The notes under the pieces: model-generated
Told to the model about the DNA's origin: nothing
The model's input: the letters and a program-made list of their open reading frames with translations, nothing else
Databases searched by the model: none
Source: Haloarcula vallismortis ATCC 29715
Lineage (GTDB): Archaea; Halobacteriota; Halobacteria; Halobacteriales; Haloarculaceae
Length of the DNA: 64,000 nt
Direction: 5' to 3'
Assembly (NCBI RefSeq): GCF_000337775.1
Contig: NZ_AOLQ01000038.1
Coordinates: 1-64,000 of the forward strand
Made by a program: the position numbers and the translations under genes
Shown here: positions 52,827 to 62,048 of the stretch, in pieces
Numbering within the stretch: the first letter of the stretch is position 1
Layout: each line of letters opens with the position of its first letter

Positions 52827-54014
52827 CTACCAGGAGTGAAACGGTGAGACTGGTTTCGTCCCGTCTGTCACTTCGAATCGCGCGCCGCCGGCTCTACTCT
52901 TCGTCACTGAGATATCCCAGCCGTGGGCGTCGGTGATCTGGGCAACGATAGACAGGCCGAGGCCGGTGTCACCGCCGGAGAACCCGTCGACTGAGAGGAA
53001 ATCGTTCACTTTATTCGATGGGATGCCCGGTCCGTCGTCGGCGACGTAGAAGCCGGTTACTCGGCTCCCATTCCGCTCATCCGCACGGTCTATCCCGGCT
53101 GCCCCGCCGTCGACAAGTGGCCCGACCCAGACGGTCGCCTCGTCGCCTGCGTGGTCCGCAGCGTTCCGAAAGAGATTCTCGAACACCTGTTTGAGGCGGT
53201 TCTGATCACCGAACACTGGAGCGGACCCTTCGATATTCAGCGTTGCGTCAGCCGTTCTGGCCATCTCCCAGGTCTGTTCGACAATGGTATCGAGTGAGAT
53301 AGCGGTTCGGTCTTCGACTGCATACCCTTTGTTTGCGAGGGTCAACAGGTCGTCGATGAGCGCTTCCATGCGGGCCACACCCTCTTCCGCGTCTTCGAGG
53401 TGGGACAGGTCACCGGTCTCTCGAACGAGTTCAAGCCGTCCTTCGACGACGTGAAGCGGGTTTCTGAGGTCGTGTGAGACGACGCCGATGAACTGTTCCA
53501 TCCGGTCGCGCTGGACGCGGAGGTCGTGTTCGCGCTCGGCCTTCTGCAGTGCCGCCTGAACGTGTGTCGCGTACATCCGGGCGAGTCGAACCGCTTCATC
53601 GTCGAACGTAACGGGGGTTAGCGACCCGATGTTGATAACGCCGTACTCGGCAAGCGGGAGGATAATCTCGCTACTGACAGGGGAGTTCTTGTTGTACTGG
53701 CTTCGCTCGCTGTCGAGTTCGGAGTACGTCCGCACTTCGTCCTGCTCGAACGCCTCCCACGAGAGGCTGTTGCCGGGCCGGTAGGTCACCGGCCAATCAA
53801 ACACCTCGTCAGCCCGCTCCGTCGACGCGGCCAACTGCAGCTCCGTAGCGTCGCTGTCATACAGCCACAGCCCTCCGAGTGGCACGTCGAACACGGACGC
53901 AATCCCCGACATTGCGATCTCGCAGATCTCTCTCTCGGACTCCGCAGTCATCAGCTGCTGTGTTACAGCCTCGAACGAATCGAGGTCGAATGTAACAGTT
54001 AACTCCCCACCCAT
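52827..54014 (-). CDS. GAF-domain sensor histidine kinase
   Basis: 395 residues from the ATG at 54014. A GAF domain (about 15-160) is followed by HisKA with GVVSHDLRNPLHVVEGRLELV, then the N box NLFRNAADHAG and G boxes ADDGPGIPS and GDTGLGLSIV. Two short in-frame extensions upstream are rejected because TATATAAAA (54038-54046) fits the ATG at 54014. No membrane segment or receiver domain; it resembles the bacterio-opsin-activator-type GAF kinases of haloarchaea. No response regulator is adjacent. Confidence 0.92.
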   Translation of the reverse strand: MGGELTVTFDLDSFEAVTQQLMTAESEREICEIAMSGIASVFDVPLGGLWLYDSDATELQLAASTERADEVFDWPVTYRPGNSLSWEAFEQDEVRTYSELDSERSQYNKNSPVSSEIILPLAEYGVINIGSLTPVTFDDEAVRLARMYATHVQAALQKAEREHDLRVQRDRMEQFIGVVSHDLRNPLHVVEGRLELVRETGDLSHLEDAEEGVARMEALIDDLLTLANKGYAVEDRTAISLDTIVEQTWEMARTADATLNIEGSAPVFGDQNRLKQVFENLFRNAADHAGDEATVWVGPLVDGGAAGIDRADERNGSRVTGFYVADDGPGIPSNKVNDFLSVDGFSGGDTGLGLSIVAQITDAHGWDISVTKSRAGGARFEVTDGTKPVSPFHSW

Positions 54015-54037
54015 CCCGTACAAATCATGCAACTTCC

Positions 54038-54046
54038 TATATAAAA
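54038..54046 (-). promoter_or_regulatory. TATA box of the GAF histidine kinase
   Basis: TTTTATATA on the minus strand, 24-32 bp before the ATG at 54014, decides the start among three in-frame candidates. Confidence 0.65.
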
Positions 54047-54137
54047 CTCGGTGTTTCTGTGTCAGTGATACGTTGCATGGCGTCACCGGTTCGCCGATGT
54101 CGCGGGACCTATGTATCCACAGCCCTCAGAGAGCGGT

Positions 54138-55295
54138 ATGCGAACGGTCGAAATCGACGGCCTCCCGGTGGGCGATGGCCATCCGACACGCGTCATGAGC
54201 GTGCTGAACATGAGTTCGAACTCCGGGTACAAGCCGAGCGTGTATCTGGACCCCGCGGAAGCCGCCGACGCAATCGAGGAGAACCTCGTCCCCGCCGGCG
54301 CGGACATCATCGATGTCGGCCTTCAGTCGGCGAACCCCAAATACGAGTCCAAACCGGTCGAGATGGAGAAAGACCGGCTCGAAGAGGTCGCGCCGCTGGT
54401 CGACGAACTCGACGCCGATGTGCCGCTGTCGCTCGAGACGCGCTATGCTGAGGTGGCCGAGGCGGCCATCGGCCACGGTTTCGACCTCATCAACGACGTA
54501 TGTGGCTTTGCCGACCCGGACATGAAAGGCGTCGTCGAAGACCACGATATGCCGGTCGTCAAGATGGCTAGCCCGCCGGACCTTGCCAGACCCGGCGCGC
54601 TGAAGACAATCGACGACATCTTCGAGGCACTCCAGCGGGACGGGTTCACGGACAAGACCATCATCGACCCGGCCTTCGGCGGCTGGTACGACGGCAAAGA
54701 GTTCGAAGACAACTGGGAGATGTTCCGTCGGCTCCGGGAATTCCGTGCCTTCGACCGGCCGATGCTCACCGCGACCAACCGCGAGGACTTCCTCGGCGAC
54801 CTGGCCGACCAGCCCGAGACGGAGAACCAGCTCGCGGTGTCGCTGGCCGCGGCGACGATGGAGGTCGAACGCGGTGCACACATCATCCGAACGCACGACA
54901 CGCAAGAGACACATGATGTGGTTAAAGTGGCCGACGCACTCGGTGACGAGCGGACGACGCGGCCGGAGACCGACGCTGGCCCCACCGTGTCGGAACTGAC
55001 GGACGTGACGCTGCGGGAGGTGGCCCGCCATCAGGCCCTCGGCGAGACGGTCGCTGGCGGCACCGACGACGGCGCGACGCTCACGTTCCTGCTCGGCGAC
55101 CTGACCGACGACGCCCGCGCGAGCATCCGGGCTGTCGCCGAGGTGACTGACGTGGTGGTCGTCGAGAAAGACAGCGGCAGTCTCTACGTCGGCGGTTCCG
55201 CGGCTGCACTGAAAGTCGTCACCGACAGCCTCGCCGAGGATGGCCATCGGGACCTCGCCGGTGAACTGCGAGCGTCCCTGTCCCGTCGCGTGTAG
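54138..55295 (+). CDS. dihydropteroate synthase-like TIM-barrel protein with C-terminal extension
   Basis: 385 residues from the ATG at 54138, about 26 bp after a TATA-like CTATGTAT. The N-terminal 280 residues form a pterin-binding barrel: RVMSVLNMSSNSGYKP, AGADIIDVGLQSANPKYESKPV and GFDLINDVCGFADPD. Classic DHPS signatures are altered (NMSSNS where FolP has NxTPDSF, SLET for SIDT), as in the archaeal DHPS-like group. A C-terminal domain of about 100 residues (TLTFLLGDLTDDARASIR, VVVVEKDSGSLYVGG) is extra. Pterin-related condensation is likely; whether it makes dihydropteroate is unproven. Confidence 0.8.
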   Translation: MRTVEIDGLPVGDGHPTRVMSVLNMSSNSGYKPSVYLDPAEAADAIEENLVPAGADIIDVGLQSANPKYESKPVEMEKDRLEEVAPLVDELDADVPLSLETRYAEVAEAAIGHGFDLINDVCGFADPDMKGVVEDHDMPVVKMASPPDLARPGALKTIDDIFEALQRDGFTDKTIIDPAFGGWYDGKEFEDNWEMFRRLREFRAFDRPMLTATNREDFLGDLADQPETENQLAVSLAAATMEVERGAHIIRTHDTQETHDVVKVADALGDERTTRPETDAGPTVSELTDVTLREVARHQALGETVAGGTDDGATLTFLLGDLTDDARASIRAVAEVTDVVVVEKDSGSLYVGGSAAALKVVTDSLAEDGHRDLAGELRASLSRRV

Positions 55296-55419
55296 TGGCG
55301 CAACTGGGCCGTACCACAGCGACGATTTTTCACGGGTATCTGTGTAGCAGTCTGAACAGACAGTGGCTATCCGTGGGGGCGAGCGAACTACGCGGAGCGG
55401 TCTGCGAGGGAAGCGGTCA

Positions 55420-56073
55420 CTAGCCGCGCATCAAATTCAGGACCTCATCGACGACATCCGGTTCGACGGCGATAACGTAGCGGCTCCCTGGTGTCAACGT
55501 CGTGTCGGCACGGGCGATTCGCTCACCGTTATCGTCGGAGACAACGAGGGTGCCCTCGGGGAAGCGTACGTCTGTAAGTGCTTTTCCGGCGGCCGGAGCG
55601 CCGTCAGCGACGCGGACGAGCATGATATCGAGGGTGCCTGTCACGTCGGCAAGCGTCTGGACATCGCTCCCGAGGATTTCGTTCGCCGCCACCCTCGCAC
55701 CAGCCTGTTCGGGAAAGACCACCGCATCGACAAATCGAGTGTACGCTTCACCGGCTGTGCGGTCGATACGTGCGACCGTCCGGATATCTGGTGTCAACTC
55801 CGAGGCAGCTAAACAGACCGCGAGGTTCAGTCCGGTTTCACCGGTGAGCGCGGCAACCGCGTCCGCTCTGTCGATGCCTGCCTGTTCGATGATCTCCGGA
55901 TTCGTCGCGTCGCCACGGATAACCGTCGCTACCCACTGGTCGGCAATCTCCGAGACCATCCGCTCGTCGCGTTCGATTATCGTCACGTCGTGACCGCGGT
56001 CGGCGAGTATCTCGGCTGTCTGGAAGCCGACGCGGCCACCGCCTGCGATGATAATGTCGAGTGTTCTGGTCAT
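55420..56073 (-). CDS. TrkA/RCK nucleotide-binding protein
   Basis: 217 residues: an N-terminal RCK Rossmann domain (IIIAGGGRVGFQTAEILADRG, IIERD at strand 2, VIRGDATN, AALTGETGLNL) and a TrkA-C domain (about 135-217, LDIMLVRVADGAPAAGKAL to LNLMRG). It senses NAD(H), ATP or cyclic dinucleotide and gates a partner. It lies 3 bp after the APC permease gene, so they share a transcript. Its paralogue at 57744 has the same length and identical last 11 residues, VVDEVLNLMRG. Confidence 0.92.
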   Translation of the reverse strand: MTRTLDIIIAGGGRVGFQTAEILADRGHDVTIIERDERMVSEIADQWVATVIRGDATNPEIIEQAGIDRADAVAALTGETGLNLAVCLAASELTPDIRTVARIDRTAGEAYTRFVDAVVFPEQAGARVAANEILGSDVQTLADVTGTLDIMLVRVADGAPAAGKALTDVRFPEGTLVVSDDNGERIARADTTLTPGSRYVIAVEPDVVDEVLNLMRG

Positions 56074-56076
56074 GAG

Positions 56077-57531
56077 TTAGTCTTCAGCCTCGGGTGTTAT
56101 TTCGCTGGCGGCGGTCTCCTGCTCGCGGTCCGATTGCCGTTTCACCCGTTTGAGAGCGAAATACACGACCGCTCCGAGCAGAATCCATGCCACACTGAGC
56201 GCCAGTGCTAATGGATCCGTCCGGAGCAGGAACGCTACCAACACCCCAGTCAAGATAAGGTTGAGTACAATGCCGATTATCGGTGGCGCGGGGTAGAGCG
56301 GCATCTCGTACGGCCGGTTCATGTTCGGTCGTTCCCGGCGGAGCCTGATGACCGCGACGTTGACGATAATGAACGAGAGCAGGAAAAACAGGCTCGACAT
56401 ATTGCCGGCGCTCTGTGTCGGCAGCGCAACAGAGCCAAGCATCACGATGGCGCTGGTGAGGATGGCAACGAACGGCGTCCCGTAGCGGTGGTGTATCTGG
56501 CCAATCGACGGGAGTAACTGCCCTTCGCGTCCCATCGAGAACGCGACGCGTGACGACGCGATGACGACGGCATTGAGGGCGGTGAGCGTCGAGAACACAG
56601 CCCCGAAGACGATGAGTGCCCCACCGTTCTGTATAATCGGTAACCCGGTTGGCATGAACGACGTCGCTGCCGTAGCGATGCCGGCTTCACCAGCGTCAGC
56701 GAGTCCCTCGGCTCCGAGCGTCCCGATAGCGACTGTCACAACTGCCAGATAGACGACGACAGTCACAGCGAGGCTAATAAAGATCGCTTTCGGGATGTTT
56801 TCCCGCGGGTTCTGTACCTCCTCCGTGACAGTGGTGATGAGGTCGTACCCCTCGAAGGCGATGAAAGTGAGCCCCATTGCCGGCAAGATGGCAGCCGCCC
56901 CGCTCCCTTCCGGAAACAGCGGCTGGAATTCGGCCCCCGAAAACATCGGTGACGCGAGCCCGAACGCGACGAACACGACCAGAATGGACACTTTGATGAT
57001 TGTGAAAATCGTCTCGACACTGCCGCTGGCGGCCGTCGAAACGGCGTTGAGCGCCACGAGACCAAGGACTGCAATAAACGCCAGCAAAAAGGCCGGCGGG
57101 AGCGCTATCTCAATGACCGGAACTGCAACGGCGCTGACTTGGTCCGGTGACGGGACCAAGCCGTAGACGTGCAGCAGTTCGAGAAAGTTCGGCGCAAACC
57201 CCAGTGCGTACAGCGCCCCCGCAATCATGTAGGCGAACCAGAGCATCCAGCCCATGATGAACGAGGCGAAATCGTCGAATATCTCCCGCACGAAGGCGTA
57301 TCCCCCGCCGCTTTTGGGAATTGAGGCGGCGAGTTCCGCATACGAGAGTCCAGTAAACGCCGTAACCACGCCGTTTAGTGTGAAGACGAGAATCGCGGCT
57401 GGGCCGGCGATTTCGGCGGCCAACCCCGTCAGCACGAAGATACCGGCTCCAATCATCGCTCCCATCCCAATCATCGTCGCGTCAAGCAATCCGAGTTCGG
57501 CCTCGGGTGACCGGGTCTGGCTCTTGCTCAT
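56077..57531 (-). CDS. APC-family amino-acid/cation permease
   Basis: 484 residues with 12 predicted TM helices. The N-terminal GMGAMIGAGIFVLTGLAAEIAGPA is the APC helix 1 motif, and KSGGGYAFVREIF and AFEGYDLITTVTEEVQNPREN (helix 6-7 loop) are typical. The C-terminus is short and charged with no Usp domain. Substrate unknown: amino acids or, given the RCK partner, potassium-like cations. First gene of a two-gene operon with TrkA. Confidence 0.9.
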   Translation of the reverse strand: MSKSQTRSPEAELGLLDATMIGMGAMIGAGIFVLTGLAAEIAGPAAILVFTLNGVVTAFTGLSYAELAASIPKSGGGYAFVREIFDDFASFIMGWMLWFAYMIAGALYALGFAPNFLELLHVYGLVPSPDQVSAVAVPVIEIALPPAFLLAFIAVLGLVALNAVSTAASGSVETIFTIIKVSILVVFVAFGLASPMFSGAEFQPLFPEGSGAAAILPAMGLTFIAFEGYDLITTVTEEVQNPRENIPKAIFISLAVTVVVYLAVVTVAIGTLGAEGLADAGEAGIATAATSFMPTGLPIIQNGGALIVFGAVFSTLTALNAVVIASSRVAFSMGREGQLLPSIGQIHHRYGTPFVAILTSAIVMLGSVALPTQSAGNMSSLFFLLSFIIVNVAVIRLRRERPNMNRPYEMPLYPAPPIIGIVLNLILTGVLVAFLLRTDPLALALSVAWILLGAVVYFALKRVKRQSDREQETAASEITPEAED

Positions 57532-57609
57532 TTCATCCTGTTCGTAACTGGCACGCTGTCCATCGTACGCTGTATGTGGGCCGCTCGGTTCATATGAGTA
57601 TCAGGGACC

Positions 57610-57628
57610 GTTCTCTTATTATAAGAAC
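57610..57628. repeat. Imperfect inverted repeat between the two permease operons
   Basis: GTTCTCTTATTATAAGAAC reads as GTTCTcTTA and TAAGAAC arms with one extra base, in the AT-rich centre of the divergent region. It could be a shared regulator site for both operons. Confidence 0.3.
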
Positions 57629-57743
57629 TGTGATGGGATTTCATTAAGCCTTCTGCCGACTGGCCTCTGATTCAGCTTGTTGTGTTCTCGCTCGGTTGGA
57701 ACTGGCGGGGCATTGAAGATAATACGTCTGTAACACTACGACA

Positions 57744-58397
57744 ATGGCCCGGACAAAGCAATTCGTCATCGCCGGCGGCGGCCGCGTCGGGAAACAAACG
57801 GCCGAGAACCTCGCTGATCAGGGGCACGATGTACTGCTGATCGAGTCCGATGCGGAACGCGTCGAGGCGCTCTCGGATGCGTATATCGGTCCCGTTATCC
57901 ACGGAGACGCCACGCGCCCGACAATTTTGGAACAGGCAGACCTGTCGGAGGCAGACGCCATCGCCGCACTCACCGACGAGCCGGGCACGAACCTCGCCAT
58001 CTGTATGGAGGCCCAGCAGTACGCACCCTCGATTCGGACCATCGCGAGAGCAGAGACGGAGACGGACCAGGAGTACGGCGAAGTCGTCGATGCGACGCTG
58101 TTACCCGAATATCTCGGCGGGGACTACGCGGCTGATATACTGACCGGCGAGGATGTCCGGACGCTCGTCTATCCGACCGCTGACCTCGATATCATCGAGG
58201 TGAGTGTCGCCCCGTCAGCCCCTGTTGCGGGGCGTCGGCTCGACGAGATCGCGCTTCCGTCCGGCAGCCTGCTCATCTCGACGGCGGACCGAACGGAACT
58301 CGCAGGCGCAGATATGGTTCTGGAACCTGACAAGCGCTATATCCTCGCCGTCGAAACCGATGTCGTCGACGAAGTCCTGAATCTCATGCGCGGGTAA
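57744..58397 (+). CDS. TrkA/RCK nucleotide-binding protein (paralogue)
   Basis: 217 residues, same architecture as the protein at 55420: FVIAGGGRVGKQTAENLADQG, LLIESDAERVEAL, VIHGDATRP, then TrkA-C (about 135-217). GATAATAC (57717-57724) 20-27 bp upstream supports the start. It opens a three-gene run with Usp and APC-Usp genes, implying that it regulates the fused permease. Confidence 0.92.
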   Translation: MARTKQFVIAGGGRVGKQTAENLADQGHDVLLIESDAERVEALSDAYIGPVIHGDATRPTILEQADLSEADAIAALTDEPGTNLAICMEAQQYAPSIRTIARAETETDQEYGEVVDATLLPEYLGGDYAADILTGEDVRTLVYPTADLDIIEVSVAPSAPVAGRRLDEIALPSGSLLISTADRTELAGADMVLEPDKRYILAVETDVVDEVLNLMRG

Positions 58398-58498
58398 CAG
58401 GCTGAATTGTCAGTCTGATATCCACCATCTGTTATTATTTATTCGCATGCGAGAAAGCGGATACACACGCTTAACAGCAAGTAGCTTCACCCACCGGT

Positions 58499-58930
58499 AT
58501 GAGCAGTGAGCCCACGGACGAGGGTCTCCTCGGCCACGTACTTCTTCCCGTCGCTACCGAAGACGATGCGCTGGCGACGGCAAAGGCGCTCGAACCGTAT
58601 GAACCGAGCAGCGTGACCGCCTTGCATGTCGTCGAAAAAGGCGGTGGCGTTCCGGATAAGACGCCGGTCGAACAGTCCGAGGAACTGGCCGAAGAGGCGT
58701 ACGCTGCCGTCCGGACAGTGTTTCCCGACGCCGACGAACACACCGCGTACGGCCGAGACGTCGCGGCGAAGATATTCGAGGCAGCCGAGGAAGTGGACGC
58801 CAGCGCGATTGCTTATCGGTCCCGTGGCGGGAACCGTCTCATGCAGTTTCTCTCCGGAGATATCTCTCTGAAACTGGTGACCGAGACGGACCGTCCCGTC
58901 ATCGCTCTCCCCCGGGGAGACGAGACATGA
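58499..58930 (+). CDS. UspA-domain protein
   Basis: 143 residues: LLGHVLLPVATEDDALATAKAL, VTALHVVEKGG, and YRSRGGNRLMQFLSGDISLKLV, which retains the phosphate-binding RGG-x9-GD pattern and so may bind ATP. It overlaps the APC-Usp gene by 4 bp (ATGA), so translation is coupled. It probably assembles with the Usp domains of that permease. Confidence 0.88.
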   Translation: MSSEPTDEGLLGHVLLPVATEDDALATAKALEPYEPSSVTALHVVEKGGGVPDKTPVEQSEELAEEAYAAVRTVFPDADEHTAYGRDVAAKIFEAAEEVDASAIAYRSRGGNRLMQFLSGDISLKLVTETDRPVIALPRGDET

Positions 58931-61164
58931 GCGAGGAAGACCTCGCAAAGGACCTCGGGCCACTGGCGGCCCTGACTATCGGTGTCGGGACGATGATCGG
59001 CGCGGGCATCTTCGTCCTCCCGGGCGAGGCCATCCTCAAAGCCGGGTCACTGGCGTCCGTGGCGTTCGTTCTGGGCGGCGTCATCGCCATGTTCACAGCG
59101 TTGTCTGCTAGCGAACTCGGCACAGCGATGCCTCGCTCGGGCGGGGCCTACTACTACGTCAATCACGCGCTCGGGCCGATGTTCGGGTCCGTCGCCGGGT
59201 GGGCCAACTGGCTCGGGCTGGCCTTCGCCAGCGCCTTCTACATGGTCGGGTTCGGCCGGTACATCGCCCGCATCTTCGGCCTCTCCGGCAGTGTCGGCGT
59301 GGGTCCGATATCGATCACCGTCGTGAAACTGATTGCACTCGTCGGCGGGGCCTTCTTCGTCCTCATCAACTACGTGGGCGCGAAGGAAACCGGACGGCTG
59401 CAGAACATCATCGTCGTCCTGCTTATCGGCATTCTCACCGTTTTCACACTCCTCGGAACGCTCCGGGCCGAGCCGTCGAACCTGCCGGCTGCGACGGACG
59501 TGGTTACGACGCTGGAGACGACGGGACTCATCTTCGTCTCCTATCTCGGGTTCGTCCAGATTACGAGCGTCGCCGAGGAAATCAAAAACCCCGGCAAGAA
59601 CCTCCCGCGGGCGGTCATCGGCAGCGTCGTCATCGTGACCGTCATCTACGCGCTCGTCCTCGTGATTATGAGCGCGGCCGTCCCGCAGGGGTTCATCGCA
59701 GACATCATTAGTTCAGACGCCGAGAACCCCATCGCCGTCGTCGAGGTCGGAGACTACATTCAGGGGGCCGCGATGGGCGGTGCGCTCCTGTTCGGCGGAT
59801 TGCTCGCCACAGCCTCCAGCGCAAACGCCTCTATCCTCGCGTCCTCGCGAATCAACTTCGCGATGGGGCGGGACCGCATCGTCACGCCAGCCCTCAACGA
59901 GATACACCCCCGCTACGGGACGCCGTACAGGGCAATCGGCATCACCGGCGGCCTGATTCTCCTGTTTATCATTATCGGGGATCTGACGCTACTCTCGGGC
60001 GCTGCGTCGGGCCTGCATCTCATCATCTACGGATTGCTCAACGTCGCGCTCATCGTCATGCGGTACGTGAATCCGGAGGAGTACACGCCGGATTTCGTGG
60101 TCCCGCTGTATCCGCTGTTGCCGATTCTCGGCGTCGTGCTCTCCTTCGCGCTACTTGTGTTCGTCGCCGCCGACGCGCTGTTGCTCTCGTTCGGTATCGC
60201 CGCCGCGGCGGTACTGTGGTACGGGTTCTACGCTCGCTCGCGAACCGAGAAACAGGGCATCCTGTCGAAACACATCATCTCGCGGTCCAGCGAGATGCCG
60301 GACGCGGCCGTCAGCGCGGCTACTAGCGTCCAGCCTGATGGCGGGGAGTACCGCGTGATGGTCCCACTGGCGAACCCCGCACACGAACAGGAGCTCATCA
60401 CGCTCGCCAGCGCCATCGCCAAACAGCGCGGCGGAACTGTCATCGCGACCCATGTCGTCACTGTCCCCGACCAGACGGCGCTTTCGGCTGCCGCTGATCG
60501 ATCCGATGAGATCGACAAGAGCTCACAGCAACTGCTCGATAGCGCTCGCGAGGACGCCGAGACGTTCGGCGTCGATGTCGAGACACACACCATCCTCTCG
60601 CACAAGTCCTACGAGGCTATCTTCGACGCCGCTCGCACACAGGCGGCGGACCTCGTCGTGATGGGGTGGGGTCCAGACGCGCACGGCTCGCCCGGACGGG
60701 CGGAGTCGGCCATAGACGAACTCACAGAGACGGTCCCCTGTGACTTCCTCGTCCTCCGCGACCGCGGGTTCGACCCCTCGCGCATCCTGCTCCCGACAGC
60801 CGGTGGGCCGGACTCTGAGCTGTCGGCCGCCGTGGCGAAACTGTTACAGTCCGAATACGACTCCGACGTGACATTGCTCAACGTCAACGACGACCGCGAG
60901 GCCGGCAAGCAATTCCTTCGAGAGTGGGCAGCCGAGCAGGGGCTTGAAGACGCGGAGCACCTCGTCAAGTCCGGTGATGTCGAGACCGCGATCCGGAATG
61001 CTGCCACCGATTCGACGCTGCTCCTCATCGGCGCGACCGAGGAGGGCCTGCTTCGCCGACTCGTCTCCAAATCGCTCGTGCTGGACGTCGTCGACGACGT
61101 GGAGTGTTCGGTCCTGCTGGCGGAGAAACGCCGCGACCGTGGCCTGCTCGAGCGACTGTTCTGA
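58927..61164 (+). CDS. APC permease fused to two Usp domains
   Basis: 745 residues. The membrane part (about 1-440) starts TIGVGTMIGAGIFVLPGEAI, with SGGAYYYVNHALGPMFGSVAGW and SVAEEIKNPGKNLPRAVIGS, the APC loop. Two soluble Usp-like domains follow: about 476-615 (YRVMVPLANPAHEQELITLAS to PCDFLVLRD) and 616-735 (RILLPTAGGPDSELSAAVAK to ECSVLLAEK). Total length and layout resemble KimA-like or CAT-Usp transporters. Substrate unknown. The Usp domains and RCK neighbour suggest gating by nucleotide or energy state. Confidence 0.92.
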   Translation: MSEEDLAKDLGPLAALTIGVGTMIGAGIFVLPGEAILKAGSLASVAFVLGGVIAMFTALSASELGTAMPRSGGAYYYVNHALGPMFGSVAGWANWLGLAFASAFYMVGFGRYIARIFGLSGSVGVGPISITVVKLIALVGGAFFVLINYVGAKETGRLQNIIVVLLIGILTVFTLLGTLRAEPSNLPAATDVVTTLETTGLIFVSYLGFVQITSVAEEIKNPGKNLPRAVIGSVVIVTVIYALVLVIMSAAVPQGFIADIISSDAENPIAVVEVGDYIQGAAMGGALLFGGLLATASSANASILASSRINFAMGRDRIVTPALNEIHPRYGTPYRAIGITGGLILLFIIIGDLTLLSGAASGLHLIIYGLLNVALIVMRYVNPEEYTPDFVVPLYPLLPILGVVLSFALLVFVAADALLLSFGIAAAAVLWYGFYARSRTEKQGILSKHIISRSSEMPDAAVSAATSVQPDGGEYRVMVPLANPAHEQELITLASAIAKQRGGTVIATHVVTVPDQTALSAAADRSDEIDKSSQQLLDSAREDAETFGVDVETHTILSHKSYEAIFDAARTQAADLVVMGWGPDAHGSPGRAESAIDELTETVPCDFLVLRDRGFDPSRILLPTAGGPDSELSAAVAKLLQSEYDSDVTLLNVNDDREAGKQFLREWAAEQGLEDAEHLVKSGDVETAIRNAATDSTLLLIGATEEGLLRRLVSKSLVLDVVDDVECSVLLAEKRRDRGLLERLF

Positions 61165-61259
61165 GTAACCGGTATTTTCTCTGAGACGTCTACGACGCCA
61201 TCTCCTGACACGCCTGACCTATCCACGGGACCAGAACCGCGACATGCCTTTTCGACGCT

Positions 61260-61940
61260 TCACATCAGTTCATCGTGAAGGTCATGGAACGACCCGATGG
61301 TGAAATCCGGCTCGCCGGCGAACGAGTCCCACGGGCCGTCATCGCGGTTGACCCAGACGCCCTGCATCCCGGCGTGCATCGCCCCGTACACGTCAAAATA
61401 GCCTGCAGTGACGTGGGCGATTTCCTCGATATCGGTCCCCGTTCGGTCCGCCGCGTGACGGTACAGCTCCGCAGCCGGCTTGAACGTCTGAATCTCGTCG
61501 GCACTGACGGTGTCTTCGAGCAGCCCGCCGATGCCGGCGAAGTCAACCATGGAGTCGAGCATTTCGGGGTTGCCGTTCGAGACGACATAGAGGTCGTAGC
61601 CGGCGTCATAGAGCCGGTTCATGCCGTCACGAACGTCGTCGAACACGTCGAGTTCGTGGTAGACCGCGAGAATTTCGTCGCGTTCCTCCGTCGTGATATC
61701 GACCCCGTGGACGTCCAGCGCGTACTGGAGCGCGTCGCGGTTCATCTCGTAGAACGGCTTGTAGGCGTCGATCTGGTTGGCGAGGAACGTGTACGCCAGC
61801 GAGCGGGAGCGCCAGAGCCGGGACACCGGCCGGGGGTCGTCCACCCGGTCGGCGAGGGCGTTCTGGGCCGCTTCGACATCAACGATAGTGCTGTACGAGT
61901 CAAATGTAATCGTCGTCACGCGGTCCGGGTCGAACGGCAT
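61260..61940 (-). CDS. HAD-superfamily hydrolase (haloacid dehalogenase type II-like)
   Basis: 226 residues from the ATG at 61940. The nucleophile is in ITFDSYSTIVD, with the second motif YVVSNGNPEML and the Lys motif TFKPAAELYRHA. The fourth motif reads HVTAGYFDVYGAMHAGMQGVWVNR. The closest fit is haloacid dehalogenase type II. The real substrate could be a phosphate ester. The upstream extension of 9 codons is not conserved-looking. Confidence 0.88.
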   Translation of the reverse strand: MPFDPDRVTTITFDSYSTIVDVEAAQNALADRVDDPRPVSRLWRSRSLAYTFLANQIDAYKPFYEMNRDALQYALDVHGVDITTEERDEILAVYHELDVFDDVRDGMNRLYDAGYDLYVVSNGNPEMLDSMVDFAGIGGLLEDTVSADEIQTFKPAAELYRHAADRTGTDIEEIAHVTAGYFDVYGAMHAGMQGVWVNRDDGPWDSFAGEPDFTIGSFHDLHDELM

Positions 61941-62048
61941 GGGCACCCGTAGAACCGGCGGCCACATATAGCCGGTCGCCGAGGCGGGGGTCGACCGGCG
62001 TAACTCCCGGCGCGCTCACCTCACCGAGTGCGACGCGACTGGCCCCGC

